From Lepus europaeus (Eukaryota > Chordata > Mammalia > Lagomorpha > Leporidae), in NCBI RefSeq assembly GCF_033115175.1, contig NC_084836.1, positions 68,619,297 to 68,683,296 on the forward strand: 64,000 bases of DNA. The letters run 5' to 3'. The notes under the pieces were generated by a model. That model worked only from the letters and a program-made list of their open reading frames with translations. It ran no database searches and was not told where the DNA came from. The translations under genes and the position numbers were made by a program. This document shows positions 56,846-64,000 of this stretch, one piece after another; positions within the stretch are counted from its first letter, which is position 1; every line of letters starts with the position of its first letter.

Positions 56846-57799
56846 CTGGAGGAAGAGAAGTGGGCGAAAGGGGCTGATTTCTTTCCTGGGGTTGAAAGCA
56901 AAAATCTTGAGATCTCAGCAGACTGCAGCAAGTCAGGCAAAAGCAGACTCCTGCTGACCCTAACGGCTGCTGCTGGCTGAACATCCTTCTTGCGCCAGGG
57001 ACCGAGGTGCACGTTCCACATGCTGATATTTTAACTCTCATCCTAACACCCGGACAGCTGAGGGGGCAAGTGACTTCATTCTCTCTGTGCAGATGGCCCT
57101 AACAGCTGCCGTACCCTGGCTTGGGTGGCAGGACGGACTGCAGGGCCACACAGGGGTGAGAGCCCGGGCGGCAGCAGCCACACCCAGCCCTGTCACTGTC
57201 CCACAGAGGGCCGACGGCACCTCGGAGGACCCTCTGTAATCCCTCGGGTCCTCTGCCTACACATCTCCACCCCACCCCCACCCCAACATCCTTGCTTCAT
57301 GCCCGCATCCTGTGTCACCAGGAGCTCCCTTCTCTGCCCGCTGGCTGGCCTGACACTCACTTTGTAGATGAGGAAGCAAGCCCAGAGAGAAAGTGAGTTG
57401 CCTACAATCTGCCAGCGAATTTCCTCAGGACAGACAGGTGCAGGGTGTCTATCTGCTGGCCCATTCTGTGCCCCTGCAGGCCATCTTCGCCAAAGGGGAA
57501 CCAGTACTAACCCCAGGTGGCCTGCCTGCTCTCGCTGGTGCCCACCGGCTACCCCTGGCACCGAGACACAGTACAAGGCAAATCAGCCCTTTTGAATTCA
57601 AGCACATTTTCCTCTCACTGTAGTGACTACTGTCCCAATAAATCCAAAATCGACGGGACCCCTTCTGTAAGTTCCCAGGAATTTGCTATTTCTTCAACCA
57701 AATACTCAACCCCTGAACACAACATACACACATTTGTTTCTCTGACAAAATTAAGCAGCTCAATTTCAGGTTTGTATCTGAGAGATTAAGAGGAAAAAA
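56846..57799 (-). other. SLC4A8: SLC4A8 intron
   Basis: Single-copy apart from the MIR fragment. No additional exon seen. Confidence 0.5.
57350..57460 (+). repeat. MIR fragment
   Basis: ACTTTGTAGATGAGGAAGCAAGCCCAGAGAGAAAGTGAGTTGCC follows the MIR core. Confidence 0.55.
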
Positions 57800-58348
57800 A
57801 TCCAAATAGAATTACCCTGTGATCTAGCCAGTCCACTCCTGGCTGTAGACCCAAAAGAATTGAAGGCAGGGACACACCAGGCACTTGAACACCAGGCTCA
57901 CAATAGCATTAGCCACAGCGTTCACAGGGTAGGAGCAACCCAAGTAAACATCGACAGATAAATGGGTAAGCAAAGTGGAATTTATACACAGAAGGGAATA
58001 TTATTCAACCTTCAAAAGGAAGGACACTCAGACACACGCTGCCACATGGATGAACCTTGAGGATGTTAGGCTAAGTGAAATCAGATGAACCCTGCACAAG
58101 TCCACTTATACCTAGAAAGTGGACTGGTGGGTGTGAGGCGCTGGGCAGAGAGGAGCGTGGGGAGGTACTAATAGTTGCAGAGTTGCAGTTTTGCAAGATG
58201 CAAAGAGCTCTGGAGATGGTGGTGGTGATGGCTTGCACAGCAGTGTGAGTGTCCTGTACTTAGTGCCACTGAGTGCTCTCAGAGGGGTTACAGGGACACG
58301 CTGTGTGCTATACCTGCATACACTCGACCGCAACTTTCAAAAGCCCCG
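57800..58348 (+). mobile_element. L1 LINE 3' end in SLC4A8 intron
   Basis: Follows L1 3' sequence in sense: 'CCAGTCCACTCCTGGCTGTAGACCC', 'GGGAATATTATTCAACC', 'CACATGGATGAACCTTGAGGA', 'CAGTTTTGCAAGATGCAAAGAGCTCTGGAGATGG'. It ends about 25 bp from the donor of the 58374-58547 exon and is antisense to the gene. Confidence 0.8.
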
Positions 58349-58373
58349 GCCACACTGGACTTCGGAAACTCAC

Positions 58374-58547
58374 CATCATTGGGAAGACAATGGCAGCCGG
58401 AGAGGCTTTGATGAGCCAGAGCAGGACGAGACAGGTCAGCTGGATGAGGGTGAACAGGTGCACTTTGCGCAGCGGCACGTGCCGCAAGTAGATAAAATCT
58501 GGCTGGTGCTTTGCCGGCATCCCAAAGAGCTTCAAGCGGTCGAAGAA
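58374..58547 (-). CDS. SLC4A8: SLC4A8 internal coding exon (174 bp, last membrane segments)
   Basis: Encodes 58 residues in phase 0, beginning [20 protein letters not shown] and ending [10 protein letters not shown]. The first half is the cytoplasmic loop conserved through the Na+-coupled SLC4 bicarbonate transporters. The second half (around [19 protein letters not shown]) is a hydrophobic membrane span. The acceptor is TTCCTTTCAG| and the donor ATG|GTGAGT is strong. The upstream exon (61.5 kb) and downstream exon (56.8 kb) join in frame. A 3'-terminal L1 fragment ends only about 25 bp inside the downstream intron. From memory of the human protein, LLWLIKAS differs by one conservative change (V to L). 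Confidence 0.97.
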
Positions 58548-58674
58548 CTGAAAGGAAGGAGCTGACATTGGTTTTCAGCAGACTCCTGTGGGTCAGAAGC
58601 CTTGTCCCGCCCACTCACGTCTCCTACAGCACCTATGCTCAAGACAGAAAACATGATTTCCAGCAGCCTGCAGA

Positions 58675-58745
58675 GTAAACTGAGCCCCAGGGAGAACAAG
58701 TAATTTGGGCAAGGTTGGTTAAGTGGCAGAGTCAAGATCGAATCC
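58675..58745 (+). repeat. MIR fragment
   Basis: AAACTGAGCCCCAGGGAGAACAAGTAATTTGGGCAAGG, then GTGGCAGAGTC. Confidence 0.55.
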
Positions 58746-58749
58746 ATTT

Positions 58750-59075
58750 TTTTTTTTTTCAAAGAATCAACTTATTTATTTAAAAGGTAGAGTTAGAGAG
58801 AGGGAGAAACAGATTTTCCATCCATTGGTTCAGTATCCAGATGGCCTCAATAACTGGGGATGGGCCAGGCTGAAGGCAATAGACTGGAACTCCATCCAGG
58901 TCTCTCATGTGGGTACAGGGGCTCAAGCACTTGGGCTATCTTCCCCTGCCTTCCCAGGCACACTAGCAGGGAGCTGGATCGGAAGTGGAGCAGCCAGGAC
59001 TCCAACTGGTACCCATATGGGCTGCTGGTGTCGCAGGTTGTGGCTTCACCTGCTGTGCCACAATGCCAGCCTCAG
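58750..59075 (-). repeat. C-SINE type A in SLC4A8 intron
   Basis: Poly(T), TTATTTATTTAAAAGGTAGAG to a GCCACAATGCCAGCC head; inserted at the end of a MIR. Confidence 0.9.
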
Positions 59076-59387
59076 AATCGATCTTTTCTGATTCTAGGCT
59101 CTAGCCTATCCCACACTGTGGCTCCAGAGGACTCTTGGGGAATGCGGAAAACAAGCCAATTACACCTTTCAAAACTAAATCTCTTACTTGTTCTTTGAGG
59201 GGTCTGGAGCTAGTCATTAAATTATCAATGAAGTAAATGATCAACTAAATAAGCTGAAAAGATACAGTGAACCTTCATGACATTCCGCATATAGAAGATA
59301 TGATCATTCTTAGATGATCAAAGATGCAGAGATGAACATTAACCACGTGTCCGAGGTCACACAGGACTCAGTATACGAGAATGCCTA

Positions 59388-59695
59388 TGGAGGTGTGGTG
59401 TAGCCACTAAGGCACCTCTGGGGACACCCACATCCCACATCTCAGTGCCTGGGCTCAAGTCCAGCTCCACTTCCAAGTCCACCTTCCTGTTAGTGTGGGA
59501 TGTAGGAGAGAGCAGCTGGTAATAACGCCTCAAGTACTTGGAGGCCCTGGACTGAGTTCCATGCTTCTGACTTCCGCCTGGCCCAGCCCTGACTGCTGAG
59601 GGCATCTGGGGAGTGAACCAGTGAATGGAGAAAGGAAGATCTCTGTCCCTCTCTGCCTTTCAGATAAGATGAAAATAAACAAAAAAGCATATATG
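59388..59695 (+). repeat. Old C-SINE
   Basis: GGAGGTGTGGTGTAGCCACTAAGG head; CTTTCAGATAAGATGAAAATAAAC tail. Confidence 0.82.
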
Positions 59696-59857
59696 TTAAA
59701 AAAAAAAAAAGAATAACTATTGGACATTTCTTACAAAGAATTTTCCACCAGTAAAAGAAGCCAAGCTACTATGTGAGGATACTTTGAAAACTTCATGAAA
59801 AAATGGAATTAATCCCTGCATCCCTGCATAATTTTTCCATAAAATGCCTTTTCCATG

Positions 59858-60196
59858 CCGGTGCCATGGCTCACTAGGCTAATCCTCCGCCTGAGGTGCC
59901 GGAACCCTGGGTTCTAGTCCCGGTTGGGGCGCCGGATTCTGTCCCAGTTGCTCTTCTTCCAGTCCAGCTCTCTGCTGTGGCCCGGGAGTGCAGTGGAGGA
60001 TGGCCCAAGTGCTTGGGCCCTGCACCTGCACGGGAGACCAGGAGGAAGTACCCGGCTCCTGGCTTCGGATCACCGCGGTGCGCCGGCCACAGCGCCGGCC
60101 GCAGCGGCCATTGGAGAGTGAACCAACGGTAAAGGAAGACCTTTCTCTCTGTCTCTCTCTCTCACTGTCCACTCTGTCAAAATAAATAAATAAATA
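59858..60196 (+). repeat. C-SINE type B inside MITE copy 2
   Basis: CCGGTGCCATGGCTCACTAGGC head; tail CTGTCAAAATAAATAAATAAATAAA. Flanks AATGCCTTTTCCATG / AATGCCATTTCCATG (59843-59857, 60197-60211). Confidence 0.92.
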
Positions 60197-60275
60197 AATG
60201 CCATTTCCATGAACTTTCTGAAAATCCCCTCATCTATGTATGCATAAAGCTAAAAAAATTTTACACCAAAATTAT

Positions 60276-60575
60276 TTAAAGAGTTATTTTATTCATTTGA
60301 AAGGCAGAGTTACAGAGACAGAGATCTTCCATCTGCTGGTTCACTTTCCAAATGGCCACAATGGCCTGAGCTGGGCCAGGCTGAAGCCAGCAGCCAGGAA
60401 CTTCATCGGGGTCTCCCATGTAGGTGCAGGGGCCCAAGGACCTGGGCCATCTTCCACTGCTCTCCCAGGCACATTATGTGGGAGCTGGATCAGAAGTGGA
60501 GCAGCTGGGACTCGAAATGGCACCCCTATAGGCTGCTGGCACTGCAGGCTGTGGCTTAACCACAGCACCAGCCCC
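60276..60575 (-). repeat. C-SINE type A inside MITE copy 2
   Basis: AGTTATTTTATTCATTTGAAAGGCAG to an ACCACAGCACCAGCCCC head. Confidence 0.9.
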
Positions 60576-60718
60576 CAAACAAACTTTTAATTCCACTTCC
60601 CATGAACTTGCTGCAGTTTATGTTATCTGGGTCCCCAAGTGATCGATGACAAGCTCCTGATTTGCTCTCTGTAAGACTTGGAGAAATGAGTTGATAGGTA
60701 GGAAAAGATAAGTATACA

Positions 60719-61055
60719 GGGGCTGGTGCTTGGCATAGTGGGTTCAGCTGCCGCCTGTAAGGCTGGTATCCCATACGGGTGATGGTTCAAGTACCGGCTG
60801 CTCCACTTCCAATCCAGCTCCCTGCTAATGCACCTGGGAAAGCAGATGGAGGGTGGTCCAAGTGCTAGAGCCCTGCATCCACGTGGGAGACCCACAAGAA
60901 GCTCCTGGCTCTTGGCTTTGGCCTGGCCCAGCCCAGGCCGTTTTGGTCATCTGGGGAGTGAACCAGCAGGTAGAAGACCTCTCTCTCTCTCCCTCTCCAT
61001 CTCTTCTTCTCTAACTCTGCCTTTCAAATAAATAAAAATAAATCTTAAGAAAAGA
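60719..61055 (+). repeat. C-SINE type A in SLC4A8 intron
   Basis: GGGGCTGGTGCTTGGCATAGTGGG head to AAATAAATAAAAATAAATC tail. Confidence 0.92.
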
Positions 61056-61532
61056 AAAAGACATGTGTATAACAGAAAGTTGACATCTGCTTACCTGGAG
61101 CAGCCCCACCACTCCCCAGTGTCTTCATGATGCTCCTCCGGGTGAAACTCTCTCCATCACACACTTTAGCCTGGCACTGAGCCTACGGCTGTCCACGTGT
61201 GGAAGCCAGTTTGGCTCTTAACCAACCTCTCAGAGCCAAGTTTACCAGCACCTGGCAAAGCACCCATGTTTAACACATGCCAAAAGATTTATGACTGGCT
61301 GGAATCCTGACCTCACGCAAGCCATACGGAAAAGTTTCTGTACTGTCAGCCCAGTAGGACTACATTTTACCACCAGCTCAAAGTCATGTCTGAGAGAGCT
61401 TACCCGGCAAGACTGGGAAGCAAATTCTCAAATTCCCCAGGGTGGGGGGTGGAGGGCGGGGTTTGCCCATCCCAGCTCAGGACAGGTGAACTCACAGTGA
61501 GAAGACAGCGGCCTGGCTGAGCCACGCGGTAC

Positions 61533-61601
61533 CTGAATTCCCTGGAGAGAGGAGACGCCCATGTAGAGGAAGACTCCATAGAGCACTGGCATCGGAATGA
61601 A
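61533..61601 (-). CDS. SLC4A8: SLC4A8 internal coding exon (69 bp, membrane segment)
   Basis: First of six SLC4A8 exons visible here. SLC4A8 (NDCBE) is a plasma-membrane electroneutral Na+-driven Cl-/HCO3- exchanger that regulates intracellular pH, chiefly in neurons. The exon begins after a polypyrimidine tract ending CTCTGTCTCCAG and ends at CAG|GTACCG. It encodes exactly 23 residues in phase 0, beginning [11 protein letters not shown] and ending SSLQGIQ, which is the invariant SLC4 transmembrane stretch just before the 'FFDRLKL' segment of the next exon. The donor (GTACCG) is far from consensus. Paralogues SLC4A7 and SLC4A10 share this stretch; the assignment to SLC4A8 rests on the downstream exons. 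The preceding exon (ending near 'MTAILK' in the family) was looked for up to 64000 and not found, so it lies beyond the window. Confidence 0.95.
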
Positions 61602-63337
61602 CTGGAGACAGAGGAGAGAAAGGCCAGACATCAAATGTGGTGTCACAGTACACCCGCGGTTATACCAACTGCCACAGTCTCACCAACGCGAGTAGAACAG
61701 TGGCTGGCAGGGCCGGGGCGGGCAAGGATGCTCAGAGGGTGCTGGGTCCTAATTAGACAGGGAAGTAGGCTGGGCTTCTGTCGCACAGCAGGGTAATCAG
61801 AAACACCAACAGTGGACAGTGCACTGTGTGTTTCAAAGAAGCTCAGAGAAAGAATGTGTAATGTTTTCACTACAAAGACACCGTAAGAGTTTGAGGAGAC
61901 AGATACGTCTGACCTGCATTGAAACATCACAGGGTATCCCCTAAATAGGAATAATTTTTTGTGTTAATTTTACAAAAGAACACATAAACTTTTGTATCTC
62001 CAAGAACGAAACAAAGGCACAAAATGGTTTCATAAACATTGCGCTGGTTTCTGCTGCCTGTACGTGATTTAGGAGTAGAAGCAAAAGCAGAAGCTGACAA
62101 TGGTCAGAATCACTCTGTTCTGGGAAGATCACAGTATGTTAAACCACTGTAGCCGCCTCTCCCACCTGCCTGGTTCTTCCTCCTCCAGGTAGATGGGCAA
62201 AGGAGACACACACACACACATGCACACACACGCATGTGCACACACAAACACAACTCTTACAGAGCTGATGCCATTCAAGCCTTCCGGGATCACACAGGCA
62301 TCTTGCAGGGATTTGCTGTAGCTAACATGGACTACCCGAGCTTCCTTTCTGCTCACCAGAGCTGAGGGCAGGAGGGGGAACGACTGGGGGAGGGGCCTTA
62401 CGACCATTCCAGTACACCCGACTATCCACACAGCACTTCACCACGACTCCATCACACCACGCCTATCACACTGGGCAACCTTCAGAGCAAGTCTGGAGCA
62501 GTGAACCGGGGACTACGGAATCAAGACAAGGAGTCTCTTAGCCCAGGGCTACACTCAACTTGCTGTTATCCTGGGGCCAAACACAGCCCCGAACACAAAT
62601 CCGCTCAGAGTTTGACAAGCACCGTTAGGTTCTACACTGTCCCAGCTCTAGAGCAGCCAGACAGCCCAGCTCCGTGAGCCCCGCGTCCCCAGAAAAAACC
62701 CTCCTGCAACAGAGCCAGGGACATGGAGGCCAGGCGATGCCCATCACCCTGCCTCTTCGGCTCCTCCAGGTGGTACCCAGAGCAGGGGACAAGGCACTGG
62801 ACGTGTCGCGTAGAGGGGCAGAGGCAGTAGGAGGAACTGCGTGGAAAGCAAGGGGACAGGAAGACGGAGCTGCCTCCTTACCACAATGCTTGGTCCTCCG
62901 CCTTGCAGGGCGTCTGCATTGCAGTCTGGAGCGGTCTAGGATTCATTGGAAAGAGGGAGAGGAGCCAAGGGAGAGCAGGCGGTGTTCCACGGTGGGGAGA
63001 GCCCAGGAGCTCTGCTTCTCACCCCACCTCCCCAGACGCAGGCCTCAACCCTCCTATCCCCCCCACACACAGTTTCTCATGTTCAAGGTCTCTCCTCTCA
63101 GCTGCACTCTCCTGCCCGGTGCCGTCTTTTTCTGTTCCAGGTCCCAGGAAGCCTCTGGAGCTGCACTGCACACACTCCTCACTTCCCCCCTCCCACTCTC
63201 TCCAGCCACCTGCCGCTGGCTCCTGCCCTGTTGTCCTCACCCATTCCCTCTCTGGTATGGCCCCTCCCACTCCTACCCTCAGGTCTCTGGTAACTACAAA
63301 CGAAGCACTTTTAGCCCATGTTAAAACACACCAACAG

Positions 63338-64000
63338 GGCCAGTGTTGTGGCATAGCGGGTAAAGTCACTGCCTATGATGCTAGCGTCCCACACGGGTGC
63401 CGATTTGGGTCCTGGCTGCTCCATTTTTGATCCAGCTCCCTACTGATGTGCCTGGGAAAGCAGTAGAAGCTGGCCTGGGGGCCGGCACTATGGCACAGCA
63501 GGTTAACGCCTGGCCTGAAGTGCTAGCATCCCTTATGGGTGCCGGTTCAAGACCCGGCTGTTCCACTTCCAATCCAGCACTATGCTATGGCCTGGGAAAG
63601 CAGCAGAAGATGGCCCAAGTCCTTGGGCCTCTGCACCCACGTGGGAGACCCGGAAGAAGCTCCTGGCTTCAGATCAGCGCAGCTCCAGTCGTTGCGGCCA
63701 ACTGGGGAGTGAACCAGTAGATGGAAGACCTCTCTCTTTCTCTCTCTGCCTCTCCTACTCTCTCTGTGTAACTCTGACTTTCAAATAAATAAATAAATAA
63801 ATCTTTAAAAAAAAAGAAGAAGAAGATGGCCTGAGTGCCTGGGCCCCTGCACCCATATGGGAGACCTAGAAGAAGCTCCTGGCTCCTGGCTTTAGACTGG
63901 CCCAGCTCTAGCCTTTGGGGCCATTTGGAGAGTGAACCAGTAGGTGGAAACACTCTCACTCACTCACTCTCTCTCTCTCTCTGCCTTTCAAATAAATAAA
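63338..64000 (+). repeat. C-SINE type A, host of a nested SINE, runs to window end
   Basis: Head GGGCCAGTGTTGTGGCATAGCGGG to 63478; the body resumes at 63822 (GAAGATGGCCTGAGTGCC) and ends in AAATAAATAAA at 64000. Confidence 0.9.
63479..63820 (+). repeat. C-SINE type A nested in the previous copy
   Basis: GGGCCGGCACTATGGCACAGC-type head, AAATAAATAAATAAATAAATC tail. Flanks GAAGCTGGCCTG / GAAGATGGCCTG (63467-63478, 63822-63833). Confidence 0.92.

Larger units (their letters stand above)
59777..60616. mobile_element. Palindromic MITE-like element, copy 2 (two SINEs inside)
   Basis: The left arm GATACTTTGAAAACTTCATG is broken by a type B SINE (59858-60196). The centre CATTTCCATGAACTTTCTGAAAATCCCC resumes at about 60200. 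The right arm, with TTACACCAAAATTATTT, is broken by a minus-strand SINE (60276-60575) and completed by TTTTAATTCCACTTCCCATGAAC. Lies in an SLC4A8 intron. Confidence 0.5.
61602..64000 (-). other. SLC4A8: SLC4A8 intron, right end of window
   Basis: Intronic DNA upstream of the first visible exon. 61602-63335 is mostly non-repetitive with a short (CA)n run near 62205-62255. 63338-64000 is a nested pair of SINEs. No exon was found in it. Confidence 0.7.

Noticed and set aside
61602-64000. Upstream SLC4A8 exon encoding the segment before FIPMPV
   Set aside because: Looked for the family sequence in all minus-strand frames to the window end and found nothing; it must lie beyond 64000.

Overview
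The window is mammalian nuclear DNA, almost certainly from a lagomorph (most likely rabbit). It carries about 60 copies of the tRNA-derived C-type SINE, which is specific to that order. The copies have A/B-box heads, a fixed body, a CT-rich tract and (AAATAAAT)n or poly(A) tails. I call copies 'type A' when the head reads GGGGCCGGCRCTGTGGC, with GGTTCGAGTCC inside and an AAATAAATAAAT tail. I call them 'type B' when the head reads GGCCGGCGCCGTGGCTCAAC and the tail is CTGCCTGTC plus poly(A). There is no bacterial-style gene organisation, no operon and no CRISPR.

Two protein genes are represented, both on the minus strand. At the right end (46.0-64.0 kb) are the last six exons of SLC4A8, the electroneutral Na+-driven Cl-/HCO3- exchanger NDCBE. 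They encode about 193 C-terminal residues with exact splice sites and a continuous reading frame down to a four-residue terminal exon. At the left end (about 3.6-5.0 kb) is a strong CpG island. It holds a minus-strand non-coding first exon ending in a GTAAGT donor at 4064, with a POU6F1-like and a YY1 element. Gene order (SCN8A is the next gene downstream of SLC4A8, same strand, in human) and these elements identify it as the SCN8A promoter and exon 1c. Positions 1-4064 are then the start of SCN8A intron 1, and the SCN8A coding exons lie outside the window.

Between them (5-46 kb) is intergenic DNA built mostly of repeats. From left to right it holds: an old antisense L1 peppered with SINEs (5.2-10.5 kb); a processed PTP4A1 pseudogene (10.9-11.9 kb); a solo LTR with 4-bp target duplications inserted into a SINE (15.57-16.08 kb); an L2 and a sense L1; MaLR LTR pieces; a second, minus-strand LTR (about 30.56-31.06 kb); a 430-bp TG-rich tract (32.5 kb); a 25-bp minisatellite (37.4 kb); and CpG-moderate non-repeat DNA with good CTCF-type motifs at 39.05 and 41.13 kb. 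An orphan CpG-dense block lies at 46.0-47.1 kb, overlapping the predicted 3' end of the SLC4A8 transcript.

I saw no undescribed biological system. The points most worth a second look are the SCN8A promoter architecture, the orphan CpG island with ETS/SP1 motifs, the convergent CTCF-like motifs, the SLC4A8 tail exons, the PTP4A1 retropseudogene, the two LTRs, and a palindromic MITE-like family carrying nested SINEs.
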